Shown: positions 15,001-26,100 of the stretch, in pieces
Position numbering within the stretch: the first letter of the stretch is position 1
How the letters are laid out: each line of letters begins with the position of its first letter
NCBI GenBank assembly: GCA_008921705.1
Contig: VFFE01007510.1
Coordinates: 457,788-521,787, forward strand
Source: Burhinus oedicnemus
Taxonomy: Eukaryota; Chordata; Aves; Charadriiformes; Burhinidae
Length of the DNA stretch: 64,000 nt
Reading direction: 5' to 3'
Made by a program: the position numbers and the translations under genes
The notes under the pieces: model-generated
What the model was told of the DNA's origin: nothing
The model's database searches: none
Seen by the model: only the letters and a program-made list of their open reading frames with translations

Positions 15001-18000
15001 TGAGAGATCATATAGAGTATTAAGGAGAAATGTTATTTCTGTTGGCCAAAGGCCCACCTTCACCACCCAGTATTTTTGCCAAGCTACAGGGTCTCAGGAC
15101 CAATGAAAATGGTGGAAAAGCTAAAAGGCAAACTGAGATCTTGGAGACAGTATGTGCAATTTGTACCACTATCCTAGAAGGTCTGCTCAATATCAGTTCG
15201 CAATATTCTACTCCTTCACATTTATGTACTAACTTTCACACTTAATTACAGAAAAAGAATTTATCTCATCAGATTGACTTGCTGAATTAAAGATTCTAAA
15301 TTTCTTTTTCATGCCTTGGACCAAGGCACCAAATATAAACCCTCTGTCTACAGTCAATTTCTAAATATAGCCAAGAATTAAGATATTCCTGCTTCTGCAT
15401 CCTAAATAATCTAATGGAATCAATTACAGTTTTGCGTAGATGACATCTGGTATTTGCAAATACAACATGAAACATGAAATCCAACCAAAATAAGCATGAA
15501 ACTAAAGTTTCCACCCATCCTACTTCATCCTCAGTAAACATATTATAGTTTTGCATCATGGGGTGGATTTTTCATATTTCTTATAGGCTTCAGCTTAGAA
15601 GCTCTCCAAGAGAATGTTAACACTTGCAAAAGAAAAGGGCTGATAACTTTGACTTCAGCCAGTGGTTAAGGCAGATGAGTGAACATTGTTCATGTATTCA
15701 CTGAGAACACTGTCTCATTGCTTGGATTTTCAGCTTTGCACTTTTATTGATCAGCATGCCCAGTCACACCAAGCTACGTAACAGTTTGCATTGTCAGATA
15801 CAGCAAGGTTCAGAGTGAACACCAACCTCAGCCGTGGAAAGGACAGAATCTGAAATGGATTAACTACAACTCTGTCCCACTGTGCGAGTAAGGTCTTTGC
15901 CCATTATAACTGGAAGCTAAGGATAGTCCCGCTACATGGCATCCATGTTATCAACCCATTTCAAAATATAAGCCCTTGCAGCACTCTCCTAGCGTCATAA
16001 TTAATGTTTTAGCCTCAAGTAGCCAAATGTACTGTATTAGGACCAAAATGCAAACTATCCCTGGATGTAAGTACACAGGGTTTGGGGGAGGGTTGGGTTT
16101 TTTTCTTTTTTTTTCTTGTTTCAAATACAGCCTAAATAGGTAAATGTAACTGTACCTGCAATCAAGGAGTGCCCTCTTCCTCCTCCAAATAATGCACGGT
16201 CAGGAAAGGCATGGGTCATGCCCCTCCCCATACTCCAGAGCTGTCAGAGCATAGCAAAGCAAGCAGTCCCACTCTAAAGACTGGCTAGCCTGTGGGCTCT
16301 GAGCAGCCTTGGAGGAAACCATGCCTCCTGAAATGCTCCGCAATGAAGACCTATGTTGCCTTACAACTCCTGTCTGTACTGCCAGACTTGTAAACCTCCA
16401 AAACAGTTGACCATGGCAGTCCATACCAGAAGGTGAATGCCGCAGAATTTTCCGTGGTAGAAGTTGCTGGGCAGGGCTGAGGATGTGGACCATTCCTGTG
16501 AAACCACATGTCTGACTCTGCCTCCTGGACATGCCATGTGCTCTGTGTTGGGAATTACAGTCGCAGATTTTACCTTTCTGCAGCTGAGCAGCTCCCATCC
16601 GTTACCCCATCAGTTCCCGCCAGCGCGAGCAGGGACTGCAGGAAGTGGTCCCCACGCTCCCCTCGCCTGCCTGACATTCGTGCTACGCTGTTCTGTTTCC
16701 TCCCTTGCTCTGGCCCAAGTGCTCACATCTTCCCAAGGTGAACGAGACTGGGACTTGAACCAAACTAACTTTATTTTTTTTCTTTCCCCTCTGGATTAAT
16801 GTTAAATCATGCCTACTCTTTTATCCAATTCACCAAGTACCTGCACAAATGCTGCTGCCAGCACAGAGAAGGGGACAGCCCAGGTGAGGGAATGTGCGAC
16901 TGTGAGCTGTGCAGGAGAAAAGGGAGAGAGACGTTTATTTCAGTGGCACGGCAGCTCGTGCTGTATTAAAGTTATTGCGAAACTACGGCAAAGTCGCCAA
17001 CTGTCAACATCATGTCTGAATGGATAACCTTCATCCTGCTCCCTTGTATTTATAGTGCAACAGATTCTAGCCATAGTACATTTTGTATATATAGCTAAAA
17101 TTGTGTAAGAAACGCAAAATTTTAGGTACGCAGGGGGAATGCATGGGATGTTTTCATTCCAAGATTATAGCCCTATAAATACCTAAGTATGGGCAATTTC
17201 ACTGGTTTCTGAAATGAATAAATTATGTGATTTTGTACAAATGTTTCTAGAATCTTTATCTAGCTTACAAGAAACAAACTTTCCCTGTGAAAATACCTGG
17301 CTTTAATTTCTTTAACCATAGTCCTTGCACTCGCTGAAGCACGTACCATTCACAGCATGACACAGCTATCCATGAAATAATTTAACCGCATCATGCGCAG
17401 TCAGCAGAAGTTCAGCACTGTAATTTGGAGGAAGAGGCTCCATGCTGTCACTCACTGTCTGAGCTACATATTATGCTGCAACACTTTTCCTTTCCTATCT
17501 ATTGTAAAAATGTGGGCATTTTTTCAATTATGTCAAAATATCCCTTCTTAACAACATGTTTACATTTGATTTTAAAAAAGTGTGTTTTTAATATGTCATT
17601 TTAATCTTCAAGAGTTCAATAACTATAAACCATAAGAAGTAGTATCAATAGCATAAGCAGGTGCCCTCACCACAGGTAGTTAAATGTTTCTTCATTGTTT
17701 AATTTGACCAAGCACGTCAGAAATGACTCGATTCTATTCAGTGACGGTGTACATGGAAAAGGCAGCCATGCAAGATGCTGAAATAGCCATCAACCGCATG
17801 AGTTTTGCCGCATGAGTTCAAGTTCTGAAGCTTAGCATCCTTGCTACATGTTGTTGTGTGTAAACTGTCTATAAGGACACTACTACAGAAGAAGAACTTC
17901 AGGAGTTTTAGCAACCATGTAAATGCAGACTCTCCCAGGTGCTGCTTGAATGCACGCAGACGGAGCAGCACACCTCTCAGTGGTCTGTGCATGAGGTATC

Positions 18001-19069
18001 CATGTGGCAAATTGACCAGAGCCTGCCCTTGCCCAGCACTCCTGGCTTGCAGCAGGATGCCCTGGGGGTGTGGAGCACAGCGCGTGCTGCTCACACCAGG
18101 CCATCTTCTACCCACTTCTGTTTTAAACTGGGCTCCTCCCCACTGTAATCTGTTTGTACTTTTTCAAAGGCAAAAGTACTAAATTTATTCTAATTTACAT
18201 AGGCTTGTAAGAGCCATTACTCTGGGAAACTTATAGTTGTTGTAAAAAGATGTGAACCATTAGAAGGATCGTGACATCTAAACCTTCCTAAATAACATAA
18301 CTCAGCAATAACTGTTTTAACTTCTTCTGAAAACTAAGTAATGCATGGAATATTACTTCCAGCTGCATATTGCAAGTCACTGGAAAGAAAAATATCTTGG
18401 CCTAATAAAACCTAGGAAAGACTGGCAATGAGCAAGAGAAAAATCTTCTGTGACCAGAAAAGAGTTCCAAAGTTGGAAAAGTATTTTGGAAATACATATT
18501 TATTATTCTTTTTATTTACAGAAAATAACTGTGAAGTAGCAAACCTCCCAGTTACAACACTTATAATAATCTTGGCTCTTAATAGACAGCTATTAGTGCC
18601 TGTGATATAATATCACTTATATCAATTTCATTGGTCCAGCATTGACCAGAGAAGTTAAAAAGTAAAAAAGATCAGTTTCCAGCTCATGTTTAAAGCGAAT
18701 AACCATCCCGCTGTATTTTTAGTACAATGGAAAGAGCTGTGATAGTCATATGGTAAGGAACAACTCGGTCTCTACCAAGTGCTACACAAGCCGTGTAGCT
18801 TGCTGTTCAGAAGGGTCATAAACAGCCCTTTTAGTCCGGCCAAAGCGATAAGAATAGATGTGATTCAAGTGTGTCACTAAAATGCGGTCTTCTTGAAACT
18901 GCTTTTAACACAATAGAACTATTACTTGGCCAGCACAGTTGACAGCCACGTGCTTTTGTTGCCACGAGCTGTGAGAACCAGTAGAATCAGAGATTATTGT
19001 AGAAATGTGAATGTACTTTATGATGGTCTGTAGTAATTCTGTACATCTCTTATGTCTGTGTTCTTATAG
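1..19069 (+). other. RGS17: RGS17 5' intron (intron 1), left end outside window
   Basis: This stretch has no exon or CpG island I can recognise. Open frames here are short (at most about 130 codons), overlap on both strands, and resemble no protein I know. It ends at a good 3' splice site: a pyrimidine-rich run and AG at 19068-19069, just before the exon with the RGS17 start codon. In mammals RGS17 has a non-coding first exon far upstream, so reading this as a 5'-UTR intron is an inference from that gene model. Inside it are a run of 18 T at 9976-9993, an AT dinucleotide patch near 7326-7345 and a four-tract G-run at 16078-16097. I saw no clear transposon copy in this part. Confidence 0.6.
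9976..9993. repeat. Poly-T run (18 T)
   Basis: A simple T tract in RGS17 intron 1 with no recognisable retroelement at either side. Confidence 0.9.
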
Positions 19070-19213
19070 CCACTTGGGCACTGAAGTAGCTGAAATGAGA
19101 AAGAGGCAGCAGTCACAAAATGAAGGAACATCAGCTGTGTCTCAAGCACCTGGAAACCAAAGGCCCAACAACACATGTTGCTTTTGTTGGTGCTGTTGCT
19201 GCAGCTGTTCATG
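19070..19213 (+). CDS. RGS17: RGS17 first coding exon: start codon and cysteine string
   Basis: The coding part is 19095-19213; 19070-19094 is the end of the 5' UTR. RGS17 (RGSZ2) is a GTPase-activating protein of the RZ subfamily (RGS17, RGS19, RGS20) that speeds GTP hydrolysis on Gi/Gz and Gq alpha subunits at membranes. The ATG at 19095 begins MRKRQQSQNEGTS, nearly identical to the mammalian N-terminus as I recall it. Residues 28-40 form the cysteine string (CCFCWCCCCSCSC), the palmitoylated membrane anchor that defines the subfamily. The start context has G at -3. The frame is open upstream of this ATG within the exon, so the start rests on homology. The exon ends in phase 2 (TG|) before donor GTATGT at 19214; the split cysteine-40 codon is completed by the first base of the next exon. 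Confidence 0.93.
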
Positions 19214-20349
19214 GTATGTCCTGTAGTATATTTGGTTTCGTGTCCACCACAGGTAAATGATGAGAATGGAAAGTGCCGAGCACTGGGAACATGCAGACCT
19301 CTGGGAGAGTATTGCTGCCAAGAGGCACAATTTAACATTTCACTTAAAAATTTGATTAAACAATTCCCTGATTTGGTTGGACATCTTGTGAGGGGGAAGA
19401 GGAGAGAATAGTAAATTCAAGCTATATTTACCCTACTTAAACCAAAACTAAAAGAGGAAAATTCAGTTGTAAAACTAGTATGTGTGAATGAGAGACTTGA
19501 TACTGAACATTTTATATTTTGCATTCAAAATATTTTTGTTTTTCTGCTTGTACTTTTGATACTGCAATTCTCTGCATTCAGGAGGGAAAAAGGGAGATGG
19601 TCATAAATGTGAATATATGGTGACCTGTTTTACTAATTAGTTGTTGAGTAACATATATTCTGTAAATCTGAAAACACAAGCCTTAAATTCCACTTTATCT
19701 TTTAACTGGTGTGGCATAATTTTAGTGGAAAAAAGGCTCAAAAATTGTGGCTGATTGTCTCTTCCTAAACAAAGAGTTCACTTGGAAAGAATTATGGGTG
19801 CTTTCAGAAACAGCTTTAAATTCTCAGAGTCTTGAGATGCATCAGGGCTTTATTTCTTATGTTCATTAACACAGTTGGTGTTGAAACATAAAGTAATTGA
19901 TACGCAGGACTGTTCGGAGCCTGTGCATCCTGTTACACACACAGTTCAGTCTTTTTGGAGTGACCATTCCTCTGTGTATCTGTGTTATTTTCACTTGAAG
20001 CAGCCATCTGGCCCCAGTCTAAAATCTGAGGCTATTTGCCCCAATATATTTAAAAATACATAACAGCATATATGGGTCAGGCATCAAATGCGACAGCTTT
20101 TTCCAAGATGCCACATCCTGGAGGCAGTACCAGGGTGGACCTGCCTTGGCTGTTACTTCCAATTTCACCTGGAGGCAGAGGATATTCGGAGCAAGGATGA
20201 GCGAGAGCTCATGCTTTTACAAAGATACGTTGCAATGTGTTCAATCTGTACAGCAAAGAGCTGGAAGTGTTTTAAATGGGAAGAAAAGGGAGGATGTTTT
20301 GCCACTGTTACCTCTGCTTTGTGACAAGGGCACAATGTAAGATTAGCTA

Positions 20350-21135
20350 CACTGTTACAAACCAAAGGGTCATTTAGCTCAGTATCCCGTTTCAGGAAGT
20401 GACCTGTAGCAGATGCCACAAGGAAAGGATAAAACAAGTGGACATGCACCTTCTTAACCTACCCACAGCAAAACTTCTCACAACTTCTGATAATCTGCAA
20501 CTAGGGACTTTCTGGCCCAGAGGTTATTTCTGTGTGTTTTATAACCCCTGATGGAACTTGCTTTCATTAATTTGTCAAACGATTTCTGAAGCGACTTCCT
20601 GAACTCGTCTAAACTTTTGGCATCCAAAGTTTCCCATAGCAATAAATTCTACAACAGACCTGTGCACTTTGTGAACTATTACTCCCTGTTATTTGTTTTA
20701 ATCTACTAGATGTTAAGTTCATTTGATGCCTCTGTGTTCTTATGTTTGTAAAGAACAGTGAATAATTGTTCCCAGGTTGATCAAGTTTTTATAGAGCTCT
20801 CTCATATCCCCCTTCAGATGTCTTCCATAGTCTTCTCTATTTCAGTCTCTGTGATATGGAAACTGATTCAGACCATGATTTATCCTTATCTCTCTTCTAT
20901 CTGTTCACCTACCTTGTATCTCTCTGTGTACCTTTCCTATTCTACTATCTCCTGTCTGAGATGTGTGGCTAGATCTGTTGCAGTAGTCAAGACATGGGTG
21001 CGTCATGTTTTGTGTTTGCTCTTGATTTTTTATTATTAATGTCTAGCACTCTGCTTGCTTTTTAACAGTCCCTGAGATGATGTTGTTATAGAATTATCCA
21101 CCATGATTACAACAGCTCTTTACTGAATGGAAATA
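20350..21135 (-). mobile_element. Ancient CR1/L3-like LINE fragment
   Basis: Read on the + strand, this resembles the reverse complement of the 3' part of old amniote CR1 elements. Recognisable landmarks in order are a 'tagctcagtatcc' block near 20375, a 'tttatagagctctctcatatccccct' type block near 20785-20815, a 'gtagtcaagacatgggtg' type block near 20980-21002 and an 'atagaattatccaccatgat' type block near 21088-21108. The copy is heavily diverged and has no open frame. Its age and its distance from the younger CR1 copies elsewhere suggest an insertion predating birds. I identified it from memory of the consensus, so the subfamily name is open. Confidence 0.65.
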
Positions 21136-21589
21136 AAGCCTATTATTGTGCATGTACAGCTAAGGTTGGCTTTTGCCTTGCATCCTGGAACATGAATAGC
21201 CATAAAAGTACCAGTCTAATTTCTAAAACTTAAAGACAATCAATTTTATTTTTTAAGAATGCTGTAGCTCAAGAAGTCTTATTTGACAACTATACTCTAT
21301 TTTGAAGCCTTCATGAGCATTGTGACCCTTGGAGTGCCTCCACTCCTTAGAATGCAATACCATTATATATTTGAACAGCTTATGCATATTAAATCTTAAG
21401 TAGAGCAATTATTGCTTTAAAATGTAGGATGTCCCTTCAGCTGCTTTAGTAGTTGTTTTTGCTGTTAATATCCTGTTTTTTGGGTGTTGAGGGGGTTTTT
21501 TTTGGTAAAGTAGATTAGACTCAGCATGGAGAAATCCTGTCAATTTAAGCTAGTTTTCAGGATTAAGTCAAAGAATGGGTCAAAGGGGA

Positions 21590-21680
21590 TAGTGACACCA
21601 CTTGCGCCTTCTAAAATCAAAAAGATAGAACAGGTGATGTAATGAGTCTTTTCCAGCTCTATCTTCTGTGATTCCATACT
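21590..21680 (+). mobile_element. Degenerate CR1 3' tail
   Basis: The segment 'tgagtcttttccagctctatcttctgtgattcc' near 21643-21675 resembles the last bases of a CR1 element, where a 'ccttccaactct' motif is followed by one or two copies of an ATTCTGTG-like octamer. Only a short piece is recognisable and the 5' limit is unclear. Confidence 0.4.
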
Positions 21681-22604
21681 GGAAACTCCATTAGAGGAGG
21701 GATGGGACAAAACTTTGAAAAAGGCAGTAAGAAATGTTTCAGAATGTCAGTTGAAATGAAGTAATTGGTTCTGGTGCCAAATTTGTTTGGTAAATTTGAA
21801 CTGTCCAGGTAAAGTACAGATTACTGTTCTTGCCTCAGTTGTGTACCCTAAAAAACTACAAAAATAATCTTTAAAAAATGTAACAAACTTTACTAGTCAC
21901 TTACTATATAGGGGATTCTAGGTAGGTAATTCTCTAGGGTAGTTCTCTGTAATAGGAAAGCCGCCCAATCAATAATTCTAACAGGTTCTCTGGACCTGAT
22001 GTAATTGCATGCTTTCCCTAGTTCCACAGGTCTTTATATCTGAGTAACGTGAATTTCTCGAGAGATACCCGTCTCGAAATGTTGCTGGGTTCATTAATGA
22101 TCATGACAATGCTTTAACTGTCAATATCAAGATTAGGGTACTTTTCTTCTGGTTTTCCACCGGCCTGTGTGACTGAGGACAGCTCCTATATCACTAACCT
22201 CTTAGTGCCTCAACTTCCTCATCATTCATAGAAATAGGGGAGCGGGTGTTTGTGCAGCTTTTAGTAAAAAGCTTTCATTTTTATCTGTTTGAAGTGTTAG
22301 TTCAATAGTTCATATATCCAAACAAATAATTAGAATTCTAAAAATATCTTTAGTGAATCATGTGATATTTGTTTTCTTCTGTTCTACCCTGTGTTAAAAA
22401 TCAGAATAGGCATTAAGTCTTGTGTTTGCATAACAGCATAGGCAAATGTTCACACCTTTGGGGAAATAGTACCTTGCCTAATAGAGAGTTCTTAACAGCA
22501 AAAAAGTTAGATCCAAAAATTATTCAGTATATCTTCTAAGAAACTTTTTTTCTCTAATAATTCCTTCTTAAAGGTAACAAATATTTGGAGCACATCTCCA
22601 TTTT

Positions 22605-23180
22605 TGTGGGTTAACCCCAACAAGAAGCTCAGCCCCATGCAGCCACTCGCTCACTCCTCCCCAGTGAGATGGCAAAAGAGAATAGGAAGGGTGAAAGTGA
22701 GAAAACTTGTGGGTTGAGATTAAGACAGTTTAATAGATAAAGCAAAACTGTGTGCACAAGCAAAGCAAAATAAGGAATTCATTCACTGCTTCCCATTGAC
22801 AGGCAGTTGTTTAGCCATTTCCAGGAAAGCAGCGCTCCATCATGGGTAACAGTTACTTGGAAAGACAAACACTACCACTCTGAACCTTCCCCCTTCCTCC
22901 TTCTTCCCCAACTTTTCCTGCTGATCATGATATCATATGGTATGGAATATCCTTTTGGTCAGTTGGGGTCAGCTGTGTCCCCTCCCAACTTCTTGCGCAC
23001 CCCCAGCCTGCTCTCACAGGGCAGCACAAAAAACAGAGAACTTGACACTGTGCAAGCATTGTTCAGCAACAGCTTAAACACTGATGTGTTATCAACACTG
23101 TTTTGGTCCCAAATTGAAACCACAGCACCATGTGGGCTGCTACAAAGAAAATTAACTCCATCCCAGCCAGACCTGGTACA
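22605..23180 (-). mobile_element. Solitary LTR of an avian endogenous retrovirus
   Basis: The 576-bp block starts and ends with TG/CA termini on the minus strand (TGTACC at 23180, ACCCACA at 22605). It contains blocks I recognise from a widespread avian LTR family: 'ggtatggaatatcc' near 22940, 'cagttggggtcagctg' near 22960, 'gtgttatcaacactg' near 23086 and 'gttgagattaagacagtttaatag' near 22712-22735. An ATTAAA signal on the minus strand lies at 22729-22734. No gag, pol or env coding sequence adjoins it, so it looks like a solo LTR left by recombination. I see no clean target-site duplication. The 158-codon open frame across it is by chance. I lean to an ERVL-type family but cannot confirm the class. 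Confidence 0.75.
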
Positions 23181-26100
23181 TCTTTTCGCACCGATAATTG
23201 TCAGGACAGTAAATTGCTCAATTTACAAGGACAAAGAAGGGCTGATTACCAAGAGTTGCTCAGATTGGAAAAGATGGAGATAAACAGAATCCGTAAGTTG
23301 GCCATTTTATTGTAATAGGTATGGTCAGGATGTTGCCCAACTAGCTTAAGCCCTAAATGGGTGCCTAAGCATCAGTAGTGAAGGAAGCAGTCCTCCTTAG
23401 TTGAGAAAATAAAGTGCTTCTGAAGTCCCCAATAGGAAAAACTTGTCCACTTACTGCAGAGGCAGATGCTAGAAGATCCCTCTGGAGTTCTTCTATAGGA
23501 CCTTCCTCTTTCCACTGACCAGATATAGACGTTAGGCGCTTACTTCAGGAAGCACTAAAGCATCTAACAGATAAGTACCAGGCAGGTGCTGGACTGAATC
23601 TCACTCTGTGTCTTAAGCCTCCACAAAACATCATTCCCATAGAGGACAGAAGAAAAGGCTTCCTTACTAGGTGTAATTTCAATGACTCAGGTAGCCTGAG
23701 AGTTGCAAAATTTGCAGTAAGACTCCTAACATGGCAGTCCATAATTTCCTCAATTACACTTTCCCAGAGAGCTGTGCATTTAGTATTTAATGCTATGGCT
23801 TTACAGTTTTGAGCTCAGCCTGGCAAGGTAAAGGCAGAAGCCTGCTATTTCACCTCCCCAACCTTATTTAGCAATACATTACTCCAGCTTCCTGAGCAGA
23901 CATGAAGCCAGTCATTCTCTTGCAAACACTTGTAAATAACATTCTTCAAAAAAACTCTCAGGATGCTAGCACAGGGAGGCTGGCTATTCTGCCAATTTTT
24001 GCTTCCTCTTTTGTCTCCCACCCAGAGCAGGAGTTGTATCTTTTTATCCTCTCTTCCTTTCATTAGGTGCTCAGTGAATTTTAAAGCTGTGGGACACTCT
24101 GATGCCTGATAATCCCTCTCCTTTTACCAAACACAGAAGGCTCAGAAGGCATCTAACATCTGCCCTGCAAGAGACCTCAGCAGTACAGGAGTCTGGGGGA
24201 CATGAAAAGGCTTCCTGTGGATAAGCAAAGATGATCACACAACTTCACTTGGTTCTGTAGCTCGATTCAAACATGCGAGCTGGAAGGTCTTTACCTTAAG
24301 GGGAACCATTAAAACAACTGCTGAAGACTCTTGTGGAAGAGGGAAAGGGACTCACGTGTCCAGCAGCTCCGAGCTGTGCCCTGTAGAAAAGCTATGCCTG
24401 CCATTTGATTTCTTATGACCCTTCCATGACTAGTTTCCCACACCCAAGAGATGCTTAGGAAGATAGGGTATTTGCCAGCTTGGCAGTAAACAAGAGTTGC
24501 TCTTGGCAAGAAACCTCTCTCCTCTAGTTCTTATGACTTGCCTATGACTGCTGTGAGTTACGTCTGAAACTTCTTCCTGATGACCTTGTTACACAAATAT
24601 TTTTCTTTATTAAAGAGAACATTTTCCTTGCATGGGTTTAGCAGTTGACTTGGGCCTACGAGAAGGGATTTCTTGTGCCATGAATATGAGATGACCAATA
24701 CAGTTCTAAGGACAATTTTAAATTATATTAATATTTTTTCTCTATGGGGTTCAATGTTTTCCTCCTCCTAACAAACACATGGTGTGCCTAGTAGTCTAAA
24801 TGAAAAAAACTAACCAAACCGATTTTTTTTTGCACTGCCCAACTCTAGTACTTTGAGGTAAATACTTTTTTTCTGGCATATTCAGTGTTAGTTTGCCATT
24901 GAAAAATTGTGTCTAAGCTTTTGACTCTACACAAGATAATCCCCAGGGGTCATAGTCATGGCTGCTTTATCTTATTTAACTATGGTAGAAAGTTTGGAGG
25001 AGAGGAAAGCAAAGAAAGGATGGAAACAAAAAACAATTTAATGCAATAAATTATTGCCACATGTCCTGAAATATGTGGAAAACAAAATCCCTACTCTTCT
25101 TACCATGCCTGTCTGCAGCAGAATTTTTATACTAGGAGTAGACTAGAGGTGGGCTGGTACAAAGAGTCACCCAGGCTCCAGGATTTTTTTAAAGCTTTCA
25201 GCAAGAAAAGAAAATCTTTATCTTTGAAACAAAAGCACTCATTTGGAAAACTGGCTTTCAATTTTTTTTTTTTTTTACAAACCTTATTTTTTAATTCTTC
25301 TTTTCCGCCCTGAACACATAGGACAACATATCTGAAACACATGTACTCAACTGTCTGCATTTTACCTGTTCAAAACATCACACCTGAGAAAAGCAAATAT
25401 GGAAAAGTGCATCGGGAATTATTGTACTCCAGTGCAGTATACAGAAGGGCAGGCTACTGTACTCTATTTTACTGAAATAGAAGGTGATATTTTTTAAAAT
25501 ATTTAATGGAAAAAGATGTTCCATTCTGAGCCTTTTTATACTTTAAAACATCACAGGACTTCCTTACATTTTTAGCATTTGCTGTTGCAGAGGTCAAAGA
25601 TGAAAACATTCCCTCTCTTTCCTGGAGAATATTTTTTTCTGAGGGATGGTAGGCTTAGCTAGCATGGGAACTCGTGCTTTATGCAGCTATGGGACAATAT
25701 CATCTGCTTTGCCCCAGCTCGTCACAGTGCAATGGGCAGCTCTGGTGCTTTCTTAGGAAAGGAGTACCAGTTCTTCTGACAGGTAGAATTTAAAGCTCGA
25801 TAAAATCCATCATATGACCTCTCACACATGCTAGCGAATGTGGTATTCTAGAAAATCAGTCTTAAATCACCTTGTCTTTAAGGCCATGTATCCTCAGTGC
25901 TGAGGGCATGAGAGAAGGCTGCCCGGCCGACATTCCTGTTGTCACTGGAATGCACCATGGGGTGAGTGTGGGGTAAGGATTTAAATACTTACTCCTCAGA
26001 AATGGGCCTCTCAAGGTTCCCTGAGCTACTTAAAATAAGAAATTTAAATTCTCAGCATTTGGAAAAACAAGCAGAAGACACTCTAAAAATAAATAGCTTG

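Noticed and set aside
14643..15023. 126-codon open frame in RGS17 intron 1
   Set aside because: The composition is ordinary intronic sequence and opposing frames overlap it. No domain is visible.
22807..23283. 158-codon plus-strand open frame
   Set aside because: It runs across the solo LTR and past its border, antisense to the LTR, and shows no protein similarity.
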